Part shown: positions 34,425-46,300 of the stretch, one piece after another
How the letters are laid out: every line of letters begins with the position of its first letter
Numbering within the stretch: position 1 is the stretch's first letter
Notes under the pieces: model-generated
The model's input: only the letters and a program-made list of their open reading frames with translations
The model's database searches: none
What the model was told of the DNA's origin: nothing
Made by a program: the position numbers and the translations under genes
Assembly (NCBI GenBank): GCA_022376515.1
Contig: WTXI01000040.1
Coordinates: 124,001 to 188,000 of the forward strand
DNA: 64,000 bases
Direction: 5' to 3'
DNA from: Lactifluus volemus
Taxonomy: Eukaryota; Basidiomycota; Agaricomycetes; Russulales; Russulaceae

Positions 34425-35014
34425 TCTGGCCGCGGCTTTCTTGCCTTCCACACGCTTCTCAAACGCTTGGTCTTCCAGGCCTTGCCTTCGGCTCTCTTCC
34501 AAAGCCTATACACACACATATATATAAATCAGTGTCACGTATATGAAACGAAACATCACAATTACGAGAAACGCACGGATTTTGAACTCGTTCAGCTCAG
34601 TTCGCAGCTTTATTAGATCGAACCTTTATCGGAAAGAAGAAAATAGTCAATTTATGAGCGATCTTTTTTTGTTAAAACGTTTATTTTGGGAATGGGAGAA
34701 AGGGAATCATACCTCGACAGTATCTCATCAGCGTGTTCTTCACCACCAAGTCCTTATCGGACAACCCCCTGGTACAACTCGTCGCTGTTCTCAAGGACGA
34801 TCGTGCTGAAAGAGACCGCAACGTCACCGAGCGCGATCGCGATGTTACTCCGGATGTTCGGGTCCCTCGACGTCTCTAGGATGGGGAAGAGCAGGGGATG
34901 GTTTGCGTCGCAAATTTGCGAGCTCACTCAGAGGAACTTGCTGAACGAGAGTGTCGCCACTGCCCGCAGCGTCGCGTTCTGTCCAAAAACATTTGGTTGA
35001 CGCGGAGCGGGGTA
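34425..35014 (-). pseudogene. condensin subunit 1 fragment, copy C (3' end only)
   Basis: This is a third copy of the condensin 3' region: the basic C-terminal exon with EDQAFEKRVEGKKAAA-like sequence (about 34430-34510) and the RDPNIRSNIAIALGDVAVSF / NSDELY segment (about 34770-34880). It is closer to copy A than to copy B in sequence. It ends abruptly at about 35014 in foreign AT-rich sequence, so unit C is truncated. Confidence 0.75.
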
Positions 35015-35345
35015 ACGGTTTTAAACCCCATCCAGCAACGAGAAAATTTTCGAAACTTTCACTTTCGAAATTTCCGGGAGTTTCCGGACAGGGCGTTTAT
35101 TTGTACTTTGCATAGAGTTGTCACAACCAATAAATAAATAAATAAATAAATACTTTTTTTTTAAATTGAAACGTGAATATCTCCCCGAAATCTCAACATA
35201 TGAAGCTCGGAGGGGCACCAAAGTGATCGGAAGAATCAGCGGTATAGAGCTATGATGGATCGAGGAAGAAAAATGGGAGATAAAAAATTTCAATTTCCGG
35301 AATAACAGTTTCCGAGATTTTTCCATTTATTGGGGTTATCAGCAA
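35015..35345. other. AT-rich sequence at the unit C breakpoint, with (TAAA)n microsatellite
   Basis: Condensin homology stops at 35014 and AT-rich sequence follows, with several GAAATTTCCGG/CCGGAAA-type motifs and a (TAAA)5 run at 35130-35151. It ends near TTGGGGTTATC. A weak inverse relation exists between GGGTAACGGTTTTAAACCCC on the left and the right edge, but no transposon end could be fixed. Confidence 0.4.
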
Positions 35346-35781
35346 GGATTGTCAGTCACGTACACACTCATGCACATACTTAACTTATGCAGATCATCTT
35401 GGGTCTCTTGGCTAGGATGTATACTGGAGGTTCAATTATGGTTCATAATTTCCTCTCACATCCTTGTTTGAGCGGACATGCTAGTAGTGTCGATAATACC
35501 TGTGTTGACTATTACATAACTCGACTTGGAGTATGTCTCCGTGATAGCTCGAAGGATTAATTGATGAAGTGTGGGTAACATGTGAACGTTGGAATGCTGA
35601 TAGCAGGAGGCATTGCAAAAAAAAATGAACAGCAGGTGTAGCCACTGGCAGGAGCAATATGTGGTTGTAGACAGTACTGGGTGCTAAGCGTTGAAGAGTA
35701 AAGAATAAGAGCGCTCAGTTACCATCACGTTGATTAGACAGTGATAGGATGATTGGAACGCCGACATTGGGCAAAGGATAG
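35346..35781. other. 3' flank of the F-box gene
   Basis: No coding or mobile-element signal was recognised. It lies downstream of the F-box gene's stop codon (TAG at 35784-35782, minus strand). Confidence 0.4.
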
Positions 35782-35903
35782 CTATATGCTCTGCTGCTCG
35801 TCACGGTATTCGTCTCCAAAATATTTGCGAATGTAGAGATTTTGAATTGTGGGTAACACCTCCGTGATACTTTCCCTAGTGAGCTCTTGCAGCGACGACA
35901 TGA
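35782..35903 (-). pseudogene. F-box gene, severed 3' coding end
   Basis: On the minus strand from the insertion site, the frame continues SSLQELTRESITEVLPTIQN and LYIRKYFGDEYRDEQQSI to TAG. LQELTGE..TEVLP.L..LYI is a common C-terminal ending of basidiomycete F-box/LRR-type proteins. If the retrotransposon and one copy of its CATGA duplication are removed, this joins in frame to ...NVRTLLFPSVM on the other side (51370). It is therefore the last exon part of the gene at 51370-52631. Confidence 0.8.
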
Positions 35904-36416
35904 TGTTACGGAATGCAGGACACGTTGGACCCTATGCTTTCCGTAATCCGCTTACTTTCTGATGACGTCCCGTCCACATTGTCTCTATTGTGCTGACTGT
36001 TCTATTGTTCTAGTTGTGCTATTGTCTGTCCCAGTTAGTCCAGTGTTATTGTTCCGAGTCCCTATTGTCCTCGTGTTCTATTGTCTTGAATCCTTGCTTA
36101 TTGTCCACCCTAGTTTGGTAGAACAATTAGCGTACATTGTATAAGTAGGCCTCAGCTGGTAGCTTGTACCCCAGCTTCGGCTTTAACCTGAATCGACTCG
36201 TTTCCCTCTCCTGAAAGACAGAACTCTTCTCTCCTCCTCTCCCTTTTTCTCTTACCCTCCTACACGCCCTAATAAGGCTATTGAAGCTTGGTGGTTGTGC
36301 TACAACACCACAAGGCTCTGCGCGTCGTTACCTTGGGTAACCCTGAGCCTAGGTCTTAGGAGAGACCAGAATCACTCGAACCCTCGTTGGGACCCGGCCC
36401 TAGTCGAGCCGTAACA
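35904..36416 (+). repeat. 5' LTR of element 1
   Basis: 513 bp, TG...CA ends extended to TGTTACGG/CCGTAACA. TATA box TATAAG at 36140-36145. AGCTTCGGCTTT at 36173-36184, 33 nt downstream of the TATA start, is the likely transcript 5' end and the predicted self-primer. It matches the 3' LTR at 50857-51369 with no difference seen by eye. Confidence 0.95.
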
Positions 36417-36428
36417 AAAGCCGAAGCT
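36417..36428 (+). promoter_or_regulatory. primer-binding site of element 1 (self-priming type)
   Basis: AAAGCCGAAGCT starts at the first base after the LTR. It is the exact reverse complement of AGCTTCGGCTTT (36173-36184), the predicted first bases of the element's own RNA. It does not begin with TGG as expected for tRNA priming. This matches the Tf1/sushi mechanism, in which the folded-back mRNA 5' end primes minus-strand synthesis. Confidence 0.7.
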
Positions 36429-36440
36429 CTTCCCTAGTAG

Positions 36441-38428
36441 ATGTCCACTGGGGACTATCTACAACAACCAATTTACCTGCGGATCAAAGAATTGTTGATT
36501 GACGCACACTTGAACAAGAACGAGGCGATACAGAAACAGTATAACGCCAAACGAAGATCGGAGCAAAGGTGCTGGAAAGAAGTCAGCATCTCCTGTATAC
36601 GCACCATTGGACACCTGGAAACAATCTTGGGTGCAGGAACAGAGTTGTTCCAATCTGAACAAGGAAACACGTTGATCCTCTACCTACCAGGGGATCACAT
36701 TGCCTTCCATACGCAAGGCTGGACAGGGATAACGACGGGTCTTTAATCGTTGTCTGGGATACAAACGAAGACGACCTAGGAACAAGGGTCATTCCCAGAG
36801 AGGACGACGACCTAACCATCGAACAGAAAGGAAGCATTAGATTTTTGGAAGACAGGAGACAAACGCACCAATTATATCAGAAACCGACGACCTATCACTC
36901 CTATCACGAAGAGGAAGGATCCAGAACCAAGTACAGATCCCCTTGCGAATTCATCAATAACCGGTGGTATAACATCTATTGGTCAAACAGCGAGTACTGG
37001 ACCGATCCCACCATGAAGTTCACCAAATACGACTATATCCTCAATGAATTAGCTCTTCCCCCTTCCTTGCAACCATCAGAAGCCAGTGAAGACGAGAGTG
37101 AGGACGGAGATGGAGCGGCATCCCCCCAACAGGATTCGGCAGGAGCAAACTCCTCCTCCGATGACGGCCAAAACAGAGGACCCCCGCCTACGCAAGAAAA
37201 CGAAGAACCAAGAATGATCACGCCAGTCACCCCCATAGACCATGCCATGAGTGCCCTTAGCATCGCGTCGCCAACCCCCATGTTTACCCGCTCGGCAACC
37301 TTGACACAGCCGACCCAAACCACGACAATGGCAGGACCAAGCCAGAGTGGTGGCGGTGGTGGTGGCGGTGGCGGTGGCGGTGGTGGTGGCGGTGGTGGGG
37401 GCGGAGGTGGTGGGGGCGGAGGCGCCGCAGCGGCAGCCGCCAGGGCTCAACCAGTTGCTCCTCCCAGGAACGGGCTAAAGGGGATACCACCCACGCCATT
37501 CAAGGGAGAAAAGGGCCTTTATGACGTTTTCAAAACCGAGTGGCGCATGTATAAAGCCATCAACCGAAACCACAATGATATGCTGGTCCCCTACAATCGC
37601 GTCATGACAATGCTAGGGATGGTCAAAGGACCGCTGGTGTCGGCGTGGGTACAAGATTACCTGGACACCATCGAGCAGGAAGTAGTCCAGCATGGGGAAA
37701 ATGCAGAAATCCTGTGGACCAACTTTGAGGATGCCCTAGACGACGCCTTCAAAGACACCAACGAGGAAGACGATGCGATTACAAGGCTAGAACACTTGGA
37801 GATGAAGAAAGGAAACTTGGCCCAGTATACAGCCGAATTCAATCGTCTCAGAAAGAAGGCAGGGTGGGACGCTGACAGCAACGGCACCATCAGAATGTAC
37901 AAGAGGGGACTAGACCTAGGGCTCCTCACCAGTATGCTCAAACAAGTAGGGGCCAACCCAAACACATTGAGAGGCTGGCAGGAGCTGGCCACCCAGCACC
38001 ACGACGCGTACCAACAATTGAAGCATGAAATTAGCTTCAGAAAGGACGTCCCTCGGTGGGCCAGCCAGCTCATGGCCAAGAAGAAGGAAACTCCCCCTCA
38101 GAAAGATCCCTGGGCCATGGACATCGATGTCACCAGAACCGACTCAGCTAAAGCGGACGAGAAACAAAGACTGAGAAAGGAGGGACGGTGCTTCTTCTGC
38201 AAAGAGCAAGGACATCTCTCCAGGGATTGCCCTAAAAAGAAAGGACAAAGCAATCCCAAACCGCCACAGCAGCCCAGGGCTAGAGCTAGCAAGAAGGAGG
38301 ATGATGAAACCACGCAAGTCGGTGACGACGAGGACCCCATCCAGATGCTCAGGAGCATCAGAGCTAAAATCGGGAAAGGAGCCTTCAACGGTGCCTTGGA
38401 TGGGCTGGTAGAAGAAGAGGATTTTTGA
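36441..38428 (+). CDS. element 1 Gag
   Basis: The polyprotein begins MSTGDYLQQPIYLRIKELL at 36441. The frame steps by one near 36726 (HTQGWTG into RDNDGSLIVVWD) and continues to the TGA at 38426. Parts: N-terminal region; acidic Ser/Pro stretch; a run of about 27 glycines (37348-37428) and six alanines; a retrotransposon Gag core (FKTEWRMYKAINR, LEMKKGNLAQYTAEFNRLRK); and a zinc knuckle CFFCKEQGHLSRDC near the end. Gag forms the particle and binds RNA. If the step at 36726 is real the first 101 residues are cut off and translation might start at a later Met; if it is a consensus error, Gag is about 660 residues. Confidence 0.85.
38422..38428 (+). promoter_or_regulatory. gag-pol junction on a T5 run
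   Basis: Gag ends GAT TTT TGA, and a -1 step on the TTTTT run (38422-38426) enters the pol frame TTG AAT GGC. Element 2 has the same arrangement (TCT TTT TAA). It could be a programmed -1 slip with the stop codon in the A site, or a missing T that would make gag-pol one frame. Confidence 0.45.
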
Positions 38429-41400
38429 ATGGCTCGACCCGTGCAGCCTGGGTGCGAGCCCGTCTTACTCAAATATGTCGTATCTCGAGAACCAATACAC
38501 TGGACATTCCCCTATCGTTCACGAGCGCGACCAAGACGGCTGCCGAAAAAGCACTACTCGACAGTGGTGCTACAGAAAATTTTATCGACCCAAGGATGGT
38601 GGAGAAGCTAGGTCTGGGATCCATAAACCTCCAGGAGCCACGAACGGTGTTCAACGTAGACGGAACAGAGAATCAAGACGGTAAAATTACCAGTTACTGT
38701 CTCCTCAACATTCTCAAAGGACGCAAAGAAGCCGCCCAGATCTTCTATGTCACAAACTTAGGCGAAGATAGGATTATACTGGGATATCCCTGGTTACGGG
38801 AGTTTGACCCTCAGATCAATTGGAAGGAAGGAAAGATTCGAGGGCCACCTATCAAGTTATCCACCACCGGGCAAAGTTGGAAGCTGAAGTGGGCGGCTCG
38901 AAGGATGAAAATGTGCAAGACAAGTTTCAGTCAACAGTGGGCGCAACGAGAAGGAAAAGGGCAAAGCAAGGTAGCCGTGCCAGAGCAGTTCCAGAAGTAC
39001 GCCAAGGTCTTCTCAGAAGAAGAGGCAAAGCGCTTTCCCCCTTCACGCCCCGAAGACCTCGTTATCACGCTTCTGCCGGATGCCCCAAAAACAATCAACT
39101 GCAAGACATACAAATTAACGGCGGAGGAAACCAAATCAATGAGGGCGTTTCTCATAGAACAGCAAGATAAAGGATACATCACGAGGTCGAAATCCGCATG
39201 GTCCAGCCCTTTCTTCTACATCAAGAAGCAGGATGGGAAGTTGAGACCTGTCTACGACTACCGAAAAGTGAACGAATGGACGGTAAAGGACGTGTATCCC
39301 CTCCCCCGCATCGACACCATCTTCGACCAAATGGGAGACGCCAAGCTAATGTCCAAGTTTGACATTAGAGATGGATATTACAACATTCGAATTCACCCGG
39401 ATAGCCAGTGGATCACGGCAGTAAAAACAGACGAGGGGCTGTTTGAAGCCAAAGTCATGCCCTTTGGATTGTGTAACGCACCCGCCGCCTTCCAACGAAT
39501 GGCAGACCGCATCTTTGCTAATCTAAAAAGAAATACCCCCGTTGGGTTCACTGGTACCTGGACGACTTCCTCATCGTGACTCCTGACGACCCGGTACTGC
39601 ACGATCAAATCACCAGCGAATACCTAGAAGTTCTGGAAAAGGAGTCACTCTTCCTGAAGCCGGAAAAATGTCAGTTTGCCAGAAGAGAGATCGAGTTTCT
39701 GGGGTACGTCATTGACCAGGGCACCATTCGCATCGACCCTAGCAAGAAGCACGGTCTAGCAGAGTGGCCACGACAACTGAAATCAGTACGGGAGGTCCGC
39801 AGTACGCTCGGAGTCTTGGGCTATCAACGGCAGTTCATCCCAGGATTTGCCAATGTCGCTAGACCTCTGACCAACTTGCTGAAGAAGACAACCAAGTTCG
39901 AATGGACAGAGGAATGTACGCAAGCAGTGAATCGACTAATCGAGGCAGTCACTAGCGACCCGGTCCTACAGAGACCTAATTTGGCTGAACCATTTGTCTT
40001 AGAGGTCGACGCGTCACAATACGCTAGTGGAGCAATTCTCCACCAACCAGACAAGGACCAGAAGTTGCGCCCCGTGGGATATTACTCGCGAACGTTCAAC
40101 CAAGCAGAAAGGAACTACGATATCCACGACCGGGAACTACTGGCAATGATCCGAGGTTTGGAACACTGGCGGCACCTTCTATTGAGCTCCCCGCACGTCA
40201 TCACGGTCGTCAGTGACCACGCTAATCTTCAGTACTACCGGGAAGCGCACAAGATCAGTCGACGGGTAGCGCGCTACATCCCTAAGATGGCAGAGTACAA
40301 CATGAAGATTGTCCATCAACCGGGGAAGACTAACAAGGCCGACCCATTGTCCCGACGACCAGGATGCGACCAGGGGGAAATGACCACGAGGACGTGCTAG
40401 TCTTACCCCCAGAACTCTTTGTGCGCCTCTTTACGGAAGAACAGTCATTAGAACAAGAAGTAGAGCGCGCTCAAGAGAAACATCAACAGCAGTTGGAAGA
40501 GTGGACGAAAACAGAGGGAGTGCGAAAGCACCAGACACGCTTTGGGACCAAGTGGTATCACCACGACCGACTGGCGGTTCCAGAAGACCCCACAGTGCAC
40601 CGAAGCATTCTACAAATGTACCACGATCACAAGACGGCGGGACATCCAGGAATCATGAGGACTTGGTCCACGATCGCTAAAGATTACTGGTGGCCCACGA
40701 TGAGAACATTCGTCACCAAGTACGTGCAGGGGTGTGCAACTTGTCAAAGCACCAAGAGCGGCACAACCAGACCCAAAGTCCCCTGGTACCCATTCCCCCA
40801 AAACAAAGCTACGCCCCATATTCGACGATTGCCCTAGATCTGATCACAGACCTCCCAGAGTCACAAGGCTACGATAGTATTCTGACCATCACCGACCACG
40901 ACTGTAGCAAGGCGGCATTCTTTATCCCTTGCAACAAAACCATCGACAGTGAAGGAGTCGCGAGGTGCTACGCCAAAGAGGTGTTCCCCCATTACGGCCC
41001 TCCAAAGCGGGTAATTTCGGATCGCGATCCGCGCTTTGCATCAAAATGGACGAAAGAACTGTGTAGACAATTGGGGATTGACCAGAACATCAGTACGGCA
41101 TACCACCCCCAGACAGACGGTCAATCGGAACGAACGAACCAATGGCTAGAACAATACCTGCGCGTCTATGGAAACTTCCAACAGAATGACTGGGTCAGCT
41201 GGTTGCCTCTAGCCCAGTTCGTCCACAACTCGTGGATCAATGAAACGACAAAACAAACCCCGTTCGACCTACTCATGGGACACACACCCACGATATGGCA
41301 AACTGATAAAGAAGGGAAGATGCCAACAGTGGACCGGCGTAAAGACTATCTGATGGAGAAACGTAACCAAGCGCGTCAAGCGATCCAAAGGGCGCAAGAC

Positions 41401-42705
41401 CTCCTCCAGAAGCGGAATGTGCGGAAAAAGGGCAGACGGGCATATGAACCCTTCAAGGAAGGAGACCAAGTTTGGCTAGACGGGAAGAACCTCAAGACGT
41501 CACACCCCTTCGCCAAGTTAGCCCCAAAGAGATACGGCCCATTCCCTGTGGACCAGGTGATTAACCCGGTGGTTTTCAAACTAAAAATCCCAGATCAGTG
41601 GCGTCAAAAACGTGTCCACCCGGTCTTCCATGCGTCCCTTCTATCTCCATACAAGGAGACAGAGGAGAATGGGCAGGCCTTCACGGAACCAGCCCCAGAC
41701 GTAATAGCAGGTGAGGAAGAATACGAAGTCGAACAAGTATTGGACTCCAGGCGAAAAGGGCGTGGCAAGGGGCGTCTCGAGTATTTCCTAAAGTGGGAAG
41801 GGTACCCCCACGCCCACAACACCTGGGAACCAGCTGACCAGATACATGCGGATGACTTGGTGGAAGAATTTCACAAACAAAACCCAACAAAGGCGAGGAA
41901 AATTATAATAAGACGGGGGAGGATGGATAGCAGACAATGCAGCTTCGCTCCCTCTTCCAAGAACCCAACGAACCCCCCTTCATTGTCCCTCGCTTCCGCG
42001 AGTTCTTCCTCAAACGACAGATCCACATCACCTACGCCCATCATAGCCAGCACAAACACTTCTGTCGGGAGGCCATCTGCGCTTCCCATTACTAACGCCC
42101 CGGTTACCTCGCTTCCTTATACTTGGGAGGAGATTCAATCCGCAAACCTTGACCTCTCTCTCCCGCAAATTTTCCAAGCATCCCGGGCAGACGCAGACTT
42201 CTTCGATCCCAAACGAGAGCATCGCACCTCCCCCGGCTCCTTCATAGTTGACTACCGTCAAGTCCGTCTCGTGTGTCTGGGGATCCCGTATGACTGGCCA
42301 GTGGGGCGCGAAAACAAATACGAGTGGCCTTACAATCCCTATAAGTACTACGAGGATACCCGACAGTGTCTTCACTGCCTTTTCGACTTCAAGTGGAGAA
42401 GGGACCACCCCGGAGCTCAGAGACGCACCCGTATCTTCACTGACGGCCGTAGCACCATGGTTGCCCAAAGGCTGGGTGACTTCGCTAGACCAGAGACCCC
42501 TGAAGAAGAGTGGTTTGAAGAAGACGACGAAGGCAGGCTACAGATCAACCTCCTTCGTGCTCCCACGATCCCCGCTGTCGTGGCGGCGCAGACAGACGGT
42601 TGGGTCCCGGATCCGCCCCCTCAGACCCGTAGCATTGGCACCCAGACGACCCCAGCTAGCACGCAGGACGAAGCCATTCAAGCGTTCCCCACCTACGGAA
42701 CCACC
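38429..42705 (+). CDS. element 1 Pol: protease, RT, RNase H, integrase, chromodomain (frame broken; split by element 2)
   Basis: Protease has LLDSGATENFID. RT runs from KLRPVYDYRKVNEW to WYLDDFLIV, with the YLDD catalytic box in the second frame. RNase H has VLEVDASQYASGAIL and DRELLAMIRGLEHW. Integrase has an HHCC finger (HDHKTAGHPG, CATCQSTK) and DDE residues in ALDLITDLPE, VISDRDPRF and QSERTNQWLEQYL. The chromodomain has LEYFLKWEGYPHAHNTWEP. A further tail of about 260 residues with CLHCLFDF follows and is cut by element 2 at 42706, resuming at 50401. Frames change near 39525 (A5), 40373 (G5) and 40795 (C5), each equal to one lost base. Product: the replication and integration machinery of the element. 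Confidence 0.85.
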
Positions 42706-43346
42706 TGTTAAGGTTCCAAGTGGGACCTTTGTACGAAGTGTACGTTCGTTCGCGAAGTCAAGAACTAGACTTGCAAGACGTGCAAGTCAAGATCAAAGGT
42801 TCAATAAAGACGAGACTTAGTAAACGACTAAGTCAAGAGCGTTTCAGAGGTCAAGGGCTTTGGGCTTAGGGATAAGACCAAAGTGTCAAGAAGTCGAAGA
42901 GCGTGATGTCAAGAGGGTTCTCTCAGGTCTGATGCTTCTAGGCAAGCAAGGTTCTAATAGATAGAAGACTTGGATTGCGAAACAAAACTGAGACTTAAGG
43001 TCTCTTAGGGCAGAAAGTACAGGGTTTATATATGTAAGAAGACGAGGCTATGTACACAGCCGTAGGGGCTGTGACCTTCGTACAGCTTTCAGAGTTTGAA
43101 ACATGTTTCAGGAATCAGCAAGTCATCCTGTGCATGTGGCTGTTGCTTGAGGCTGTACGGTGCTGTGTAAAGCTGTATCGTGAGAAAATAAGTAGGCGAT
43201 CTGAAACAAAGCGATCGGCAGTCCATTCGCATAAGCAAGGGAGTCATCAGAAATGAGTCAGTAGTCCGAAAATGTATAGTATGAGTCAGCAAACACGTGT
43301 CAGTCCATAACACCATCCCCCGTCTAAGGCGCAGTCCCACCTGCGT

Positions 43347-46300
43347 TTACTCACGGTCAGCAGCGTAGTCCCAGTCAGTCATCTCCGCGTTGATCCAGCC
43401 AGACGTGGAGCGATCGATACCGTGGCCGTACCAAAGGTAAGCCTTCTTGTCGTCAGTGTAAGGGCACGACCAATGCCAGTGAGGGTGCTCTAAGGGGACT
43501 CTACAAGAGTCTCCGAACTTGCATTGCTGGTGGGGTTCGTGACACGAAGGGCCCGAATGGCCGTAGTCGGCGCACCATTCGCACCACTGATGGAGGGGGC
43601 AGTCGACGTAGACGTGTCCGGGGTTTCGTCGCTTGCATCTACCACAATAGGGCGTGTGCGTGATCCGGGCTGCGGCGGAATCAGCGGCGGTTCCACTGCT
43701 ACTATTGACGACCCGTTCCATGCAAGTCTTGCAGTGAAGGGCACCCTCGCCGTCATGAACTGTACTCCCTGGCCACTGGTCGTTGTCAGCGTCACCGTCA
43801 TTATCAAATGCCCATCCGAGTTCGTCGTCCTGGATAGGGGAGACAGATGAGGCGGGCGAGTTGCAGACGTTAGAGGCCGGTGAGTTTGATAAGGATGGTA
43901 ATTGGTTGTTTGGCGGGGAGGGGGGGGGGTCGCTCCGCGTGAGTCTATCAAAATCGGGGAGGTCCTCGTTCCACGTTGGTGGTGGGAGGACGGGTTGCGG
44001 GGTCCACGGACGTTCGGAGGGAGGTGTGAGGTAGTCCCAAATCGAACTTGTCGGTTTGGGTTGCTGTATGGCCCATGCTGCGAATTCGCAGGCCTGGAAA
44101 AGTGACTCCCTGAGGGTGTCATCGAGCGGCGTGATTCGCGGGTATAAGGCGGGAGATCGGGGGTCGGGGAGCGGTTTCTGGGACGCCGTGTATAGCTCAC
44201 TGGGATAAACGGTGGAGAGGCCGAACGTTGATTGGTAGAGGAACGATGACGGGTGGACTGGGCGGATGGGACGTGGTGCGGGTAGGTCATATTGGGCTGA
44301 GACATGTTGCATACGGCAAATTGTGAGAGAGGTAGGTAGTGGTGGTGTGGTGGTGGTAGCGATAGTAGTGGGGATGAAAGTTGGTGATGTCGTTTCTTGC
44401 TGAAGCAAGAGGGTTCTTATAGCTTTTGGTTGGGCTTTGTAAAAGGCTGTGAGTAGTTCTGGGGCGTCAACATTCTCAGCTGGTTCCCATGTGTTGTGTG
44501 CAGCGGAATAGCCTTTCCACTTTAGGAGATATTGGAGTTTGGTCTTGTTCTTTGGTCCGATACGTCTTGACCCTAGAACAGCTTCTACTTCGTACTCCTC
44601 TTCTCCGTCTACAAGTTCCGGTGCAGGCTGTTCGAAGTTCGGACCATGTTCGGGTGTTTCCGTATAGGGAGCGATCAGTGATGTATGAAACACATCATGA
44701 ATCTGCCATCGATCTGGGAGTTTGAGGCGTACAACTACCGGTGATATGACTTTGGTGATTGTAAAGGGTCCGTAGCGTTTTGGGGCTAGCTTGCTGCTGA
44801 GGTGCGTCATCTTGAGATTGGTACCTTCAAGCCAGACCTTTTCCCCTACGGCGTATTTTCGGTAGTGGCGTTGACCCTTCTTGTGTTCTGTGCGTTTGTG
44901 AAGGAGGGTCTGTGCGTGTTTCATTGCTGATCGGGCTTTTTCTCGGATGTTTTTGAGCTCTTCGGATCTTTTGTTGACATAGGGTAGATGGCTTGTGATT
45001 CGAGAAGTCGTGACAAGGGGGGTATATCCGATAAGAAGTTCGTACGGAGTAAACCCGGTTGTGGCGTTTGGCCATGAGTTATGAACGAATTGGGCCATAG
45101 GTAACAGTGTGGACCAGTCATTCATGTAATCATTGCCGTAGATGCGGAGATATTGTTCTACTCGTTGGTTGCTTCTTTCTGACTGACCATCCGTTTGAGG
45201 ATGGTAGGCGGTACTGATATTTTGCGATATCTTGAGTTTCTGGCAGAGCCCTGTGGCTAGGTGTGATGTGAAGCGGGGATCTCTATCAGAGATGATTCTT
45301 CGGGGATGCCGTAGTTCGGAAAAACATTGGAGATGTATAGGTCGATAACTTCTTCCGTGGTGATCTTTTTTGTACACGGTAGGAAAACGGCGGCTTTAGT
45401 GCAGTCATGATCGACAATTGTGAGGATGGAATCATATCCGTGTGATTCGGGAAGATCCGTGATAAGGTCCATTGCCACGACTTGGAAAGGAACATTGGAT
45501 GCTTCCTGTTCTCGTGGTTCGATGGGAGCGATGGGGGGTTTTGGACGATGGGTAAGGGGTTTCGTTGACTGGCATGTGGCGCATCCCTTGACGTATTGGG
45601 TGACATACTGCTTGAGTCCAGGCCACCAGAAGTTATGGAAGACTTCTATCATGGTGTTGGCGATGCCTGGATGGCCAGCGAGCTGATGGTCATGATAACG
45701 CCAGAGTATATCTTTCTTCAGTTGGTCGTTCTCAGGGACTACTGGAGCGTCCGCTTTCCACCACTGTCCTTTGTGATCTTGCTCTAGCTGATGCTCCTCA
45801 GCCCATTGTTTCATGAGGTCGTCATTTTCTTTTTGTGCTAACCAAACACGCTCTTCAATGGAGTGAAGTTCCATTGCTTGGACAAAGAGCTTGTCCGGTA
45901 ACACCACGACGTCTTCATTGTCATCATCGCCTTTGGGAATGGCGGGGTGTCGTGACAGAGCGTCAGCACGATTTGTAGCACCAGGTTTGTGGATGAGTTC
46001 AAAGTTAAACTCTGCTAACTTGCTCAGGTAGCGTGCTACTCTTCGTGCAATGTTTCGTGGTGATCGATAAAATCGAAGATTGTTGTGGTCGGTGTATACT
46101 TTGATTGGGAAAGGTGAGGATAACAACACGTGTTCCCAGCGAAGGAGTCCTCTGACGACTGCTAAGAGTTCGCGGTCGTAAACTGGATAATTTCTTTCTG
46201 CTGCGTTGAAGGTATGTGAGTCGTAACCGACTGCTCTTGGTTTGTTATCTTTGTCCCTTTGAAGTAGGACTGCTCCAGTGGCATATTGGGAGGCGTCTAC

